The notes: a model not told the origin generated them from the letters alone. DNA of 64,000 nt from Pleomorphomonas sp. T1.2MG-36 (GCF_950100655.1 NZ_CATNLY010000045.1:1-64000), one strand, 5' to 3'. Positions 33,768-44,802 are shown, counted from the stretch's first letter. Translations and numbers: made by a program.

Positions 33768-34850
33768 TCAGGCCGCCTTGACCTCGTTCCAAACCTTCAG
33801 CCACTCCGAGTAGTTCTCGGGGGCTTCCGGCCACATGAAGTGCTGCATGACCGATAGATCGTCGATGAAGATGGCTTCCTGCTTCTCCGGGGTCAGCTTG
33901 TCGCGGATGATCGACGAGGTGGTGGCATAGTTGCCGATCTCGGCGATGGTGGACGCATAATCGGCGCCGAGCAGGTAGTCGGCGAACTTGTAGGCGGTCT
34001 CGATCTTTTCCTCCGGCAGGCTGGCCGGAATGGCGAAACAGTCGCACCAGCCCATGATGCCGGCCTTTGGCTTGGCCATCGCCACCTTCATCTTGTCCTT
34101 CAGCGCGTCATAGGGCACGCGCCAGGAGAAGGCCGCCGTCACCTCGCCAGTGGCGATCAGGTTGGTCAGATCGCCGATGGTCTGCCAGTAGGTCCTGAGC
34201 AGCGGCTTCTGGGCGATCAGCGCCTTCTTCACCTCGACGAGCTCGTCGCTGGTGAGCAGGAAGGCGCGTTCGCGGGGGATGCCGATATGCAGCGCGGCGA
34301 TGGCGATCGATTCGAGGGCATAGTCGCGCATGGCGAGCTGGCCCTTGAACTTCGGGTCGAACAGCGTCGAGTAGGTCGGCTCCTCGGTGTGGATGTCCGA
34401 CCGGTAGACGATCGGATTGAGGCCCCAGAGATAGGGAATGGCGTAGGTCTGGCCATCCTCGCCCTTCACCTTGTCGGTCGCCTTGAACACGTCGTACATG
34501 TGCGCGAGGTTGGGCACCTTCGTGAGGTCGAGCGGCAGCAGTTCGCCGGCCTTGATGTAGCGGCGGGCCTGGTTCAGCGAGGGATTGACGACATCCCAGT
34601 CCGAAGCCGAACCGGTCTTCAGCGCCGCGAACTGCGCATCCTCGCTCGACAGGAACGACAACTTGACCTTGGTGCCCGTCGCCTTTTCGAAAGCGGCGAC
34701 ATATTCGGGATGGCCATTGGAATCCCAGGTCGCCCAGACGATTTCCGAAACGGCTGCGGAAGCCCGGCCCATGGGGCCGAGAAGCGAAAGTCCGGCTCCG
34801 GCGGCGAGCCCTCCGAGCATCTGGCGACGATTGAGAATGAAGCGCTGCAT
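33768..34850 (-). CDS. ABC transporter substrate-binding protein, spermidine/putrescine type (PotD-like)
   Basis: A 360-residue periplasmic binding protein. The N-terminus NRRQMLGGLAAGAGLSLLG carries a twin-arginine-like motif and ends in RASA, so export by Tat is possible, although the motif is not perfect. The mature part begins VSEIVWATWDSNGHPEYVAAF, and GLNPIVYRSD and FADYLLGADY are typical of the family. The ATG at 34850 follows GAGGGG by 5 bases. It is the first gene of the importer operon and is divergent from a nucleoside deaminase gene. Confidence 0.88.
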   Translation of the reverse strand: MQRFILNRRQMLGGLAAGAGLSLLGPMGRASAAVSEIVWATWDSNGHPEYVAAFEKATGTKVKLSFLSSEDAQFAALKTGSASDWDVVNPSLNQARRYIKAGELLPLDLTKVPNLAHMYDVFKATDKVKGEDGQTYAIPYLWGLNPIVYRSDIHTEEPTYSTLFDPKFKGQLAMRDYALESIAIAALHIGIPRERAFLLTSDELVEVKKALIAQKPLLRTYWQTIGDLTNLIATGEVTAAFSWRVPYDALKDKMKVAMAKPKAGIMGWCDCFAIPASLPEEKIETAYKFADYLLGADYASTIAEIGNYATTSSIIRDKLTPEKQEAIFIDDLSVMQHFMWPEAPENYSEWLKVWNEVKAA

Positions 34851-35041
34851 GTGTACCCCTCTTCGCTTGCGATCAGGCGGTCCTGTTCCCCTTGTTTTGA
34901 GGAAGTTTGCATTGGTCTCATGGGCAGCGTCCATATGACGGGCACAATAGACACTATAGGCCGACGCCAAGGACGGGCGTCTTTGCGGCCGCGAAATCTC
35001 CGCTAAGATGGCCAGCGGTGCCATGCTTTTTCCGGACCGCC

Positions 35042-35530
35042 ATGCCGCTTCCAGACCTCGACCACGAATCCTACCTCCGCCATACCTTCGCCATCGCAGC
35101 CGCGGCGGCCGAAGCCGGCAGCCACCCGTTCGGAGCCATTCTCGTCGGCGGTGACGGAACGGTTCTCATGGAGCAGGGCAATGCGTACCTGCCCGATCAC
35201 GACATGACCGGCCATGCCGAACGCGTGCTGGCAACGCGCGCCTCTTGCCGCTTCCCACCGGCCGAGCTTGTCGACGCCACGCTCTACTCGTCTGCCGAAC
35301 CTTGCGCCATGTGTGCAGGATCTGCCTATTGGGCAGGCATCGGCCGCATCGTTTATGGTCTTTCGGAAAGCACCCTGGGACAGATTACAGGCAACCATCC
35401 GGAGAACCCGACGCTCGACCTGCCTTGCAGGGTGGTGCTGGAAAGCGGCCGGCGCACCGTCGAGGTGATCGGCCCCATGCTGGAAGACGAGGCTGCGGAG
35501 CTCCATCGGTCCTTTTGGGCAAGCCGTTGA
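35042..35530 (+). CDS. Nucleoside deaminase, cytidine/deoxycytidylate deaminase fold
   Basis: A 162-residue zinc deaminase with the catalytic HAE (His58-Glu60) and the zinc ligands PCAMC (Cys88, Cys91). GSHPFGAILVGGDGTVL and the YGLSESTL segment fit guanine/other base deaminases more than tRNA adenosine deaminase. It likely deaminates a free base or nucleoside in the cytoplasm. It is divergent from the polyamine-type importer, with 190 bases between starts, and may work on an imported nitrogen compound. The start ATG fits the family N-terminus; the frame's upstream extension is not conserved in character. Confidence 0.85.
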   Translation: MPLPDLDHESYLRHTFAIAAAAAEAGSHPFGAILVGGDGTVLMEQGNAYLPDHDMTGHAERVLATRASCRFPPAELVDATLYSSAEPCAMCAGSAYWAGIGRIVYGLSESTLGQITGNHPENPTLDLPCRVVLESGRRTVEVIGPMLEDEAAELHRSFWASR

Positions 35531-35537
35531 AGCGACA

Positions 35538-36509
35538 TCACTCGGCGGCAACGCGCATCATTTGCGGCACCGCGTCCCTCGAACTTCTGAGATCGGAGAC
35601 CGACGCCTTCACCAGGTGCCTGAACCAGATGTGAGCCGGCGAGTGGTGCTTGCAGTCGTGCCAAAGCAGGTAGAAATCCATGCGGCCGAACTCGGCCGGC
35701 GCGTCGATGACGGCAAAATCGCCCCTTTGCGCCATTTGTTCGGCGAAAGGCGCTCCCGTCGTGAAGACGAGGTCGGACCCGGCCAGCATGTGGGGAACGA
35801 TGGCATACTCAGGAACCGAAGCGGCGATATGGCGACTGAGGCCGAGCTCCATCAGGCGACCGTCGATGGGGCTGTAATGCTTCATCACGTCGGCCGAAGG
35901 CGACAGATGACGCTCCGCGAGATAGCGATCCATGTCGAGCGATCCGATGGTGCCGGCCAGCCCGTGGCCCGCAGCGACCACACATTTGATCGACGTGGTC
36001 AGCAGCGGCGCCATGCGCAGTTGTTCCGGCGGCCGTGGCCAGTTGCCGACCACCAGATCGAGCGAACCGTCGGACAGGTGGCTCATCAGGTCGTCGTGTC
36101 CCGGCAGCGTCGCGATATCGATCGAGGCTCTCGGTGCCTCTTCGGCGAGCCGGGCGAAGATGCGCGGCAGGAACTCCGCATCCAGACAGTTGGCGGCGGC
36201 GATGCGAAATCGACGTTCGGTTCTTTCGGGGTCGAAACTGGGCGGCGGGGCCAGAAGAGCGTCGATATCGGCGAGCAGGCGCTGCAGCGTGGCCCTGAGC
36301 TCCTGGCCCCGCTCGGTGGGGACGAGGGTACCGCCGGAACGCACCAGTATGGGGTCGCCGATCAGCTCTCGCAGGCGCTTCAATGCCAGACTGACGGTCG
36401 GCTGGGTCTGGCCGAGAATCTCGGCCGTACGCGACACGCTGCATTCGGTGACGAGCAGAAGAAGGGTCCGCATCAGGCGGACGTCGAAGGCGCCGTTGAC
36501 GGGCTCCAT
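35538..36509 (-). CDS. LysR family transcriptional regulator
   Basis: A 323-residue LysR regulator with an N-terminal winged helix (about residues 10-68; SVSRTAEILGQTQPTVSLAL, then KRLRELIGDPILVRSGG) and a substrate-binding domain of PBP2 type (from about 90). It resembles the NahR/LinR-like group that has an acidic-ligand pocket. The ATG at 36509 gives the standard N-terminus MEPVNGAFDVRLMRTLL. It converges on the deaminase gene with 7 bases between stops. It may control the importer, deaminase or creatininase genes, but no divergent target is next to its own promoter. Confidence 0.87.
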   Translation of the reverse strand: MEPVNGAFDVRLMRTLLLLVTECSVSRTAEILGQTQPTVSLALKRLRELIGDPILVRSGGTLVPTERGQELRATLQRLLADIDALLAPPPSFDPERTERRFRIAAANCLDAEFLPRIFARLAEEAPRASIDIATLPGHDDLMSHLSDGSLDLVVGNWPRPPEQLRMAPLLTTSIKCVVAAGHGLAGTIGSLDMDRYLAERHLSPSADVMKHYSPIDGRLMELGLSRHIAASVPEYAIVPHMLAGSDLVFTTGAPFAEQMAQRGDFAVIDAPAEFGRMDFYLLWHDCKHHSPAHIWFRHLVKASVSDLRSSRDAVPQMMRVAAE

Positions 36510-36627
36510 GGGCGGATCGATCCTCGGAAGAGGGAAGCAACAACGTCCATGCAAAGCACCAAGCGTGCCAAGCCAAGCATCGACCGTCGGATCAACCGAC
36601 GGACCTAAAGGCGCAATGTGGAAAAAA

Positions 36628-36717
36628 TGGCGGAGAGGGAGGGATTTGAACCCCCGATACCCTTGCGAGTATGCCGCATTTCGAGTGCGGTGCAATCGAC
36701 CACTCTGCCACCTCTCC
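36628..36717 (-). tRNA. tRNA-Ser (anticodon CGA)
   Basis: The minus strand folds as a class II tRNA. A 7-bp acceptor stem GGAGAGG / CCTCTCC is followed by discriminator G and an encoded CCA. The anticodon stem-loop is CCGCA-CTCGAAA-TGCGG with anticodon CGA. A long variable arm (TACTCGCAAGGGTA) and T-loop GTTCAAATC are present. It reads UCG codons, frequent in this GC-rich genome. The 3' end is followed by TTTTTT, which may act as its terminator. Confidence 0.97.
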
Positions 36718-36885
36718 GCGGTGCTTTTGGGACGTTGATCCCGGTCGAAAGCGGCGCGGACCATAACCGCGGGCAAAGCCTCTGGCAAGAGGGGCAGAAG
36801 CCGATGGGAACGGTTTTTTGATCCGTAAGAAAGTCCAAGCCGACACCCCGTCGCCATCGACCGCCAAGAACCGCCCCTTTCGGCG

Positions 36886-36914
36886 TTGACCACCGTAGGC
36901 TTTCCGTGTAGGGA
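36886..36914 (+). promoter_or_regulatory. rplU: Candidate promoter of rplU-rpmA
   Basis: TTGACC (36886-36891) is followed after 17 bases by TAGGGA (36909-36914). The -35 box is good; the -10 box is a poor match, which is common in alphaproteobacterial housekeeping promoters. A start near 36921 would place the leader hairpin about 10 bases into the transcript. Confidence 0.4.
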
Positions 36915-36930
36915 AAACGCGGCTTAATGG

Positions 36931-36960
36931 GGCCCGGTCGATTGTCCGGGTTTTTTGTTT
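36931..36960 (+). terminator. Terminator-like hairpin in the rplU leader (possible attenuator)
   Basis: CCCGG (36933-36937) pairs with CCGGG (36946-36950) across an 8-nt loop, followed by TTTTTTGTTTT. No plus-strand gene precedes it for over a kilobase except the predicted rplU promoter just upstream. It therefore looks like an attenuator in the L21 mRNA leader rather than a terminator of another gene. Confidence 0.6.
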
Positions 36961-37024
36961 TGCCAAACAGTCGCGCGCCCGGGACGGTGCGGCGCGGCCA
37001 AGAACCATCTGAAGAAGGACTGGC

Positions 37025-37345
37025 ATGACCATGTTCGCAGTGATCAAGACCGGCGGCAAGCAGTACAAAGTTGCCGTCGACGACGTATTCGACATCGAGA
37101 AGATCGAGCTTGAGGACGGCGCGGCCGTCACCTTCGAGGAAGTGCTGGCCGTCGGTTCCGACGCCGGTGTCACCGTTGGCGCCCCCACCGTTGCTGGCGC
37201 CACCGTCGTTGCCGAAGTGGTCGAGCAGACCCGTGGCCCCAAGGTGATCTCGTTCAAGAAGCGCCGTCGGCAGAACTCCAAGCGCAAGCGCGGCCATCGG
37301 CAGCTTCTGACCACGGTGAAGATCACCGCGATCAACGCCGCCTGA
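37025..37345 (+). CDS. rplU: 50S ribosomal protein L21
   Basis: A 106-residue L21 protein with the family start [13 protein letters not shown] and the RNA-binding basic segment [17 protein letters not shown]. It binds 23S rRNA domain VI near L20. The ATG at 37025 follows AAGGA by 7 bases; the second ATG (37031) would give MFAVIK. It is the first gene of the conserved rplU-rpmA unit. Confidence 0.97.
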   Translation: MTMFAVIKTGGKQYKVAVDDVFDIEKIELEDGAAVTFEEVLAVGSDAGVTVGAPTVAGATVVAEVVEQTRGPKVISFKKRRRQNSKRKRGHRQLLTTVKITAINAA

Positions 37346-37354
37346 GAAAATTCC

Positions 37355-37378
37355 GTTCCGGCACGCTACTGCCGGAAC
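37355..37378 (+). other. Intercistronic hairpin between rplU and rpmA
   Basis: A perfect 9-bp stem GTTCCGGCA / TGCCGGAAC with a 6-nt loop starts 10 bases after the rplU stop. It has no U-run. It may be an RNA processing or stability site separating the two ribosomal-protein messages. Confidence 0.5.
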
Positions 37379-37456
37379 CTGACCAGCTAACCGTCCATCA
37401 AGGTGTCGAGCGCCGAACGCTCCGCCAGCGGACGATACGACAGACAGGAGACTGAA

Positions 37457-37726
37457 ATGGCTCACAAAAAGGCAGGCGGTTCGTCCCGCAACGGTCGCGA
37501 TACGGCCGGTCGACGCCTCGGCGTGAAGAAGTTCGGCGGCGAGGCCGTCATCCCCGGCAACATCATCATTCGCCAGCGCGGCACCCAGTGGCATCCGGGC
37601 GCCAACGTCGGCATGGGCGTGGATCACACGATCTTTGCCATTACGGAAGGAAACGTCTCCTTCGCCACCAAGAGCAACGGCCGAGTTTACGTCTCGGTCG
37701 TGCCGACGGCGGCAGCAGCAGAGTAA
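37457..37726 (+). CDS. rpmA: 50S ribosomal protein L27
   Basis: An 89-residue L27 protein. The N-terminus [20 protein letters not shown] is the peptidyl-transferase-proximal tail, of the uncleaved type that starts directly with AHKK, unlike Firmicutes forms with a propeptide. [20 protein letters not shown] is the family core. The ATG at 37457 follows AGGAG; the upstream part of the open frame is not part of L27. Confidence 0.97.
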   Translation: MAHKKAGGSSRNGRDTAGRRLGVKKFGGEAVIPGNIIIRQRGTQWHPGANVGMGVDHTIFAITEGNVSFATKSNGRVYVSVVPTAAAAE

Positions 37727-37799
37727 GCCGGATGGAGCTGAAGCGGCCCGCCGGCGTCCCACGGACCCGGACGGACCGCGCTTCTGGCGCGAGATGTGA

Positions 37800-37827
37800 C
37801 AGGGGAAGTGGGACACCACTTCCCCTG
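37800..37827 (+). terminator. Hairpin terminator after rpmA
   Basis: A perfect 11-bp stem CAGGGGAAGTG / CACTTCCCCTG with a 6-nt loop is followed by ATTTCATTT. The U-tract is interrupted, so readthrough into the acetyltransferase gene 30 bases further is possible. Confidence 0.65.
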
Positions 37828-37855
37828 ATTTCATTTGGAGCGCGAGGAGAGCCCC

Positions 37856-38554
37856 ATGTCGGAGCTGAGCGAAACCGAAGAGCCTGACAGTCCCTGCGGC
37901 TGGCCCCTGATGGCGGCGGTGAGGCCTGCCATCGAAACCCGGCGGCTCATTCTGAGACCCCCGGCCGAAGACGATGCCGAGACGATCGCCCAGTTGGCCA
38001 ATTCGGCGACCGTAGCCCGCAATCTCGTTGGCATGCCCCATCCCTACCGCATCGAGCACGCGCGCGCCTGGCTCGCCGAGCCGGTCGACCCGCGTGGTCA
38101 GCGTCACCTCATCTGCCGCAAGGGCTTCGACGCAGCACCAACCCCCATCGGTGTTCTCACGCTCGACATGCGCGGACGCCTCGGCCCCGGATGGCTCGGT
38201 TGCTGGCTCGGCGAGCGTCATTGGGGCCAGGGTTATGCGACCGAGGCCTGCCATGCCGCGATCGATTATGCCTTTCTTCACCAACGGCATGAGAGATTAT
38301 TGTTTGCCTGCCGGGTTACCAACCAGGCCGGGCGACGGGTGATCGAAAAATGCGGGTTCCAGATGGTAGCGCAGGAGTTGGCCTCAGTGGCCGGCAGCGG
38401 CGCCGCCGTGGCCATCGACCGTTTCCGCATTGATCGCAGCACCTGGGAGAGTATCAGGGCCTGGGAGCCCCTGCGCGTTCACAACCGCGAGGCCGAACGA
38501 GCCGAGTGGGGAGAGCGGCGCACCGAGCTCAGGGCTCCGGTGGAGAGAATCTGA
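37856..38554 (+). CDS. GNAT acetyltransferase, RimJ/RimL type
   Basis: A 232-residue acetyltransferase of the RimJ/RimL class, which modify N-terminal amines of ribosomal and other proteins. Visible are ETRRLILRPPAEDDAETIAQ at the start of the domain, GWLGCWLGERHWGQGYATEA (acetyl-CoA binding) and TNQAGRRVIEKCGFQ. The ATG at 37856 follows GAGGAGAG. It lies between rpmA and obgE with a second, related gene, so a role in ribosome modification is an attractive inference. Confidence 0.85.
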   Translation: MSELSETEEPDSPCGWPLMAAVRPAIETRRLILRPPAEDDAETIAQLANSATVARNLVGMPHPYRIEHARAWLAEPVDPRGQRHLICRKGFDAAPTPIGVLTLDMRGRLGPGWLGCWLGERHWGQGYATEACHAAIDYAFLHQRHERLLFACRVTNQAGRRVIEKCGFQMVAQELASVAGSGAAVAIDRFRIDRSTWESIRAWEPLRVHNREAERAEWGERRTELRAPVERI

Positions 38555-38705
38555 TCGAAGATCGGCAGACCTTGCGCTGCCGGTCGGCCGACAAACTCCT
38601 CTGCCGGGAACAAAGCGTACTGGTGGTTTGCGTTCCCGCGTTCATGCGAAGGCCTGGATCGTCGACGCAGATGTCGGGATCGGACCACTGGAGAGTGAGT
38701 ACGGA

Positions 38706-39308
38706 ATGAAGTTGCTTTCCGGTGCCTTCGGTTCTTGGCGGCCGCGCGCGATTCTCTCGCCGTGCATCGAGACCGGTCGTCTCGTGCTTCGGCCGCTCGA
38801 GCCAGCCGACGCCGAGGCAGTTGCCGTATATCTCGACGACGTCGAGGTGGCGCGCTGGTTGGTACGCGTACCGCATCCCTTCACCGTGGAGGACGCCGCC
38901 GGCTTCATCAGCCAGTGCTGCGCCACCTCCAGCCTCGGCACGGCGACGACGCTCGGCATCGTGTTGCGCGGCGACGATCGCGCGATCGTGCGCGGTATCG
39001 TGGCGTTGCACAGCCTCGACACCCGGCCGGAAATCGGTTTCTGGCTCGGCCGGCCTTTCTGGGGGAACGGACTGATGACCGAAGCGGTCGACGCCACGCT
39101 CTCCTGGGCCTATGCCCAGCTCGACATCGACTCCATCGTCGCCGGGGCCTTCGAAGGCAATGTCGCCTCGCTTGCCATTCAGGTCCGCCAGGGCTTCGAG
39201 GTTATCGGCATGAGCCGCCGCCCATCGCTGGTCGAGGAGCGCCTGCTCGATCACATCGACACGCGCCTCACGCGGGCGCGCCACGCCGCCCGACCGTGGC
39301 GACCGTGA
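38706..39308 (+). CDS. GNAT acetyltransferase, RimJ/RimL type (second copy)
   Basis: A 200-residue relative of the preceding acetyltransferase. It shares ETGRLVLRPLEPADAEAVAV, GFWLGRPFWGNGLMTEAV (acetyl-CoA loop) and a degenerate late NVASLAIQVRQGFEVIG. The two copies are clearly diverged, so this is an old duplication or separate recruitment. The ATG at 38706 follows a GGA about 4 bases upstream. It is the last gene before obgE, with 166 bases between. Confidence 0.84.
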   Translation: MKLLSGAFGSWRPRAILSPCIETGRLVLRPLEPADAEAVAVYLDDVEVARWLVRVPHPFTVEDAAGFISQCCATSSLGTATTLGIVLRGDDRAIVRGIVALHSLDTRPEIGFWLGRPFWGNGLMTEAVDATLSWAYAQLDIDSIVAGAFEGNVASLAIQVRQGFEVIGMSRRPSLVEERLLDHIDTRLTRARHAARPWRP

Positions 39309-39429
39309 CCTTCCATCCCGCGTAGTCCCAAAAATCCGTTCATTTTCGCCGCGCGATGCTCTAAAGGGCAAGCAGCGACCCGCGCGACAACGGCGGGCGG
39401 TGCGACCACCGGCCCAAGTCTCGGGCTGA

Positions 39430-41695
<2,266 letters not shown>

Positions 41696-41697
41696 CC

Positions 41698-42975
41698 ATG
41701 ACCGCACTGACCGACGTTTCCGTTCACGACCTGATGGCCGATATCGGCCGGCGTGCCCGCGCCGCCGCGCGCCGCCTCGCTCGCGCCTCCACCGAACAGA
41801 AGGCCGCCGCGCTTGTCGCCATGGCGGCCGAAGTGCGCGCTCGCGAAGCCGACATTCTCAAGGCGAACGCCGCCGACGTCGCGGCCATGAAGGCAAACGG
41901 CGTCGTCGCCTCCTTCCTCGATCGCGGCACGCTCGACAGCGCGCGCGTCGAGGCCATCGCCAAGGCGCTTGAGGAGATCGCCGCCCTGCCCGACCCGGTC
42001 GGCCACGTGCTCGCGTCCTGGACACGGCCGAACGGCCTCGCCATCGAGCGCGTGGCAACGCCGCTCGGCGTCATCGGCATCATCTTCGAGAGCCGGCCCA
42101 ACGTGACCGCCGACGCCGGAGCGCTGTGTCTGATGGCCGGCAACGCCGCCATCCTGCGCTGCGGGTCCGATTCGCTCGGCTCATCCCAGGCGATCCTCGT
42201 CGCGCTCGCCGCCGGTCTTCGCGCCGCGGGCTTGCCCGAGGACGCCATCCAACTGGTGCCGATCAAGGACCGCGCCGCCGTGGGCGAGATGCTGACCGGC
42301 CTTGAGGGTTCGATCGACGTGATCGTGCCGCGCGGCGGCAAGAGCCTCGTCGCCCGTGTCCAGACCGAGGCGCGGGTACCGGTGTTCGCACACCTTGAGG
42401 GTATCTGCCACATCTACGTCGACAAGGCCGCCGATCTCGACATGGCCGTCACGGTCACCGTCAACGCCAAGCTCCGGCGCGTCGGCGTCTGCGGTTCGGC
42501 CGAGACGCTGCTGGTCGACAGGGCGGTGGCGGACAGCCATCTCCTGCCGATCCTGAAAGCGCTCGCCGAGCGTGGCTGCGAGATCCGGGCTACCGAGGAG
42601 GTTCGCTCGCGCTTCCCGGCAGCGGTGCCGGCGACCGAGGCCGACTGGTCCACCGAGTATCTGGCGCCGATCATCTCGGTGGCGCTTGTCGACGGCGTCG
42701 ATGCCGCCATCGAGCACATCGAGACCTACGGCTCCCACCATACCGATAGCATCATCACAGCCGACGAAGCCACGGCGGCCCATTTCCTCGCCGGGGTCGA
42801 TTCGGCCATCGTGCTGCACAACGCCTCGACGCAGTTCGCCGATGGCGGCGAGTTCGGCATGGGCGCCGAAATCGGCATCGCCACCGGCAAGATGCACGCG
42901 CGCGGGCCGGTCGGCGTGGAGCAACTCACCTCCTTCAAGTACCGTGTGCGCGGTAGCGGCCAGACGCGGCCGTGA
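41698..42975 (+). CDS. proA: Gamma-glutamyl phosphate reductase
   Basis: A 425-residue aldehyde-dehydrogenase-fold enzyme that reduces gamma-glutamyl phosphate with NADPH, the second proline step. The catalytic cysteine lies in [14 protein letters not shown], and [11 protein letters not shown] and [17 protein letters not shown] are family signatures. It begins 3 bases after proB, and its stop overlaps the nadD start (GTGA), so the run is tightly coupled. Confidence 0.97.
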   Translation: MTALTDVSVHDLMADIGRRARAAARRLARASTEQKAAALVAMAAEVRAREADILKANAADVAAMKANGVVASFLDRGTLDSARVEAIAKALEEIAALPDPVGHVLASWTRPNGLAIERVATPLGVIGIIFESRPNVTADAGALCLMAGNAAILRCGSDSLGSSQAILVALAAGLRAAGLPEDAIQLVPIKDRAAVGEMLTGLEGSIDVIVPRGGKSLVARVQTEARVPVFAHLEGICHIYVDKAADLDMAVTVTVNAKLRRVGVCGSAETLLVDRAVADSHLLPILKALAERGCEIRATEEVRSRFPAAVPATEADWSTEYLAPIISVALVDGVDAAIEHIETYGSHHTDSIITADEATAAHFLAGVDSAIVLHNASTQFADGGEFGMGAEIGIATGKMHARGPVGVEQLTSFKYRVRGSGQTRP

Positions 42976-43577
42976 CGACACCCCGCCTCCCCGCCACGCT
43001 GCCTGGCATGCGCATCGGTCTCTACGGCGGCTCGTTCAATCCGCCGCATCGAGGCCATGCCCATGTGGCGCGCCTGGCGCTTCAGCGGCTTCGGCTCGAC
43101 CGCATCTGGTGGCTTGTCACCCCCGGTAACCCGCTGAAGTCGGCGGATGGCCTGCCGGACGTCAAGCGCAGGCTGGCCGCAGTGCGGGAGGTCGCAGGCC
43201 ACCCACGTGCCGTCGTCACCGATCTCGAGTCACGACTCGGTACCCGCTACACCATCGACCTCGTTCGCAGACTGAGGACGCTGAGACCGACCGTCCGATT
43301 TGTGCTGGTGATCGGCGCCGACAACTGGGCGACCTTCCATCGCTGGGGTGGCTGGCGCGAGATCGCCCGAACGGTACCCATCGCCGTGGTGGATCGGCCG
43401 GGCGCCACGTTCGCGGCCCTCGCGTCGCCGGCCGCTCGTACCTTCGCCCGCGCCCGCGTCGCCGAACGCGACGGCGCCTTGCTGCCGGATCTCGAGCCCC
43501 CCGCCTGGGTGTTTATCGCCGGCGTCAAGATACCCCTGTCATCGAGCGATCTTCGTCGCTCCGCCGGCCGGACCTAG
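42972..43577 (+). CDS. nadD: Nicotinate-nucleotide adenylyltransferase
   Basis: A 201-residue nucleotidyltransferase that adenylates nicotinate mononucleotide in NAD synthesis. The [10 protein letters not shown] motif (20-29) binds ATP, and the C-terminal PLSSSDLRR replaces the usual SSTxIR. The GTG start overlaps the proA stop. An internal Met at residue 13 ([10 protein letters not shown]) is a possible alternative start that would still include the catalytic motif. Confidence 0.94.
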   Translation: MTTPRLPATLPGMRIGLYGGSFNPPHRGHAHVARLALQRLRLDRIWWLVTPGNPLKSADGLPDVKRRLAAVREVAGHPRAVVTDLESRLGTRYTIDLVRRLRTLRPTVRFVLVIGADNWATFHRWGGWREIARTVPIAVVDRPGATFAALASPAARTFARARVAERDGALLPDLEPPAWVFIAGVKIPLSSSDLRRSAGRT

Positions 43578-43694
43578 CCATTGGTTCCGGTCGATCTTGA
43601 AAACGTCACCGTCAAGGTTCATCCTTTTACTCATTCGCCATTGCCGGCATGGGGCCGGAGATCGCGGATCGCTTCACGAGGTGCACCCCTGAGC

Positions 43695-44114
43695 ATGTCC
43701 TTCACCGAGGGCGCCTTCAGCGCCAATCCGTTTGCCGACGTCGCCGCGTTCTCGGGCGATGCCGCCCCTTCCCCGCGATCCCTGCTCGACACGATTCTCG
43801 CCAGCCTTGACGATGCCAAGGCGGAGGAGGTCGTCGACATCGACGTTGCCGCCAAGACCCCGATCGCCGATCACATGGTGATTTGCACGGGGCGCTCCAG
43901 TCGACACGTCGGGGCCATCGCCGATCATCTGGTGAAAGACCTGAAGGACGCAGGCTTCGGCACCGCCGCCGTCGAAGGCCAGCCGGCTTGCGACTGGGTG
44001 CTGATTGACGCGGGATCGATCATCGTTCACGTCTTCCGCCCGGAAGTGCGCGAGTTCTATCATCTCGAGAAGATGTGGGCGCCCGATCCGGCGCCGACGA
44101 CCAGCCGTCGTTGA
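43695..44114 (+). CDS. rsfS: Ribosome silencing factor RsfS
   Basis: A 139-residue protein of the RsfS/Iojap family that binds L14 and blocks subunit joining in starvation. The core runs from LLDTILASLDDAKAEEVVDI to VDHVFRPE-like VHVFRPEVREFYHLEKMW. About 25 extra residues precede the core. The ATG at 43695 gives the shorter N-terminus; longer starts back to 43581 are possible but have no ribosome site. It sits between nadD and rlmH as in many relatives. Confidence 0.93.
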   Translation: MSFTEGAFSANPFADVAAFSGDAAPSPRSLLDTILASLDDAKAEEVVDIDVAAKTPIADHMVICTGRSSRHVGAIADHLVKDLKDAGFGTAAVEGQPACDWVLIDAGSIIVHVFRPEVREFYHLEKMWAPDPAPTTSRR

Positions 44115-44277
44115 CCAGCGGCCCGGAAGCCCAGGCTTCCCGGGCGGCCGGCATTTTGGCTGCATCGATGGTCCGGAAGCACCGTGCTTTTCGCGCCACC
44201 GGACGCCTCTCAATGACCCCGGCACGCGGGGCCGCTGGCCCCGCCGACAGGGCGTGCGCCCAAACAAGAAGAAACCC

Positions 44278-44760
44278 ATGCGCATCGCCATTCACGCCGT
44301 TGGAAAACTGAAGGCCGGTCCCGAGCGCGAGCTTGCCGACCGCTACCTCGATCGAGCCGACAAGGCCGGCAGGTCCATCGGCTTCTCCTCCGTCACTGCG
44401 CGCGAGATCATCGAGAGCCGGGCGCGCGAGGCGACGCAGCGCAAGGAGGAGGAGGCGCGCGACCTGCTCGCCGACCTGCCGCCGGGTGCCCTGTTGATCG
44501 CCCTCGACGAGCGGGGCGATTCGCCGACCTCCGAGCGCTTCGCCGAGATGCTGGGCGAGGCGCGCGACCGCGGCACGCCGAACGCCGTCCTGATGATCGG
44601 CGGACCGGATGGTCATGGACAGGAGCTCCTGTCACGCGCCGGCCACCGCATTTCCTTTGGGCGGCTGACCTGGCCGCATCAAATCGTCCGCATTCTCGCC
44701 GCAGAGCAGGTTTATCGTGCCGTCACCATTTTGAGCGGCCATCCCTATCATCGCTCCTGA
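44278..44760 (+). CDS. rlmH: 23S rRNA pseudouridine-1915 N3-methyltransferase RlmH
   Basis: A 160-residue SPOUT methyltransferase that methylates pseudouridine 1915 of 23S rRNA on the 70S ribosome. The knot carries ALDERGDSPTSERFAEML, LMIGGPDGHG and the C-terminal TWPHQIVRILAAEQVYRAV. The upstream 160 bases after rsfS contain two GC hairpins (GGAAGCC / GGCTTCC and GGGGCC / GGCCCC) that may separate the messages. Confidence 0.96.
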   Translation: MRIAIHAVGKLKAGPERELADRYLDRADKAGRSIGFSSVTAREIIESRAREATQRKEEEARDLLADLPPGALLIALDERGDSPTSERFAEMLGEARDRGTPNAVLMIGGPDGHGQELLSRAGHRISFGRLTWPHQIVRILAAEQVYRAVTILSGHPYHRS

Positions 44761-44767
44761 CCCGCCG

Positions 44768-44798
44768 ACGCTTCGTCTCTCTTTGGTTGACGAAGCGT
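44768..44798. other. Hairpin between rlmH and envC-like gene
   Basis: A perfect 10-bp stem ACGCTTCGTC / GACGAAGCGT with an 11-nt loop, beginning 8 bases after the rlmH stop. No U-run follows, so it is at best a partial terminator. It overlaps a CtrA-like box, which complicates that reading. Confidence 0.5.
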
Positions 44799-44802
44799 TA
44801 AC
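44787..44802 (+). promoter_or_regulatory. CtrA-like site upstream of the envC-like gene
   Basis: TTGA-N7-TTAAC matches the CtrA consensus TTAA-N7-TTAAC with one mismatch, 60 bases before the envC-like start. The first half-site is also part of a hairpin stem and could be a -35 box (TTGACG). Evidence is modest, but EnvC-type activators act at division. Confidence 0.3.

Larger units (their letters stand above)
36718..37024. other. Intergenic region between tRNA-Ser and rplU
   Basis: About 307 bases holding the tRNA-Ser promoter on one strand and the rplU leader on the other. I see no open frame worth calling. The candidate rplU promoter and leader hairpin are listed separately. Confidence 0.5.

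Noticed and set aside
43578..43694. A longer N-terminus for RsfS starting at 43581
   Set aside because: The added residues are unlike the family, and no ribosome site precedes that start.
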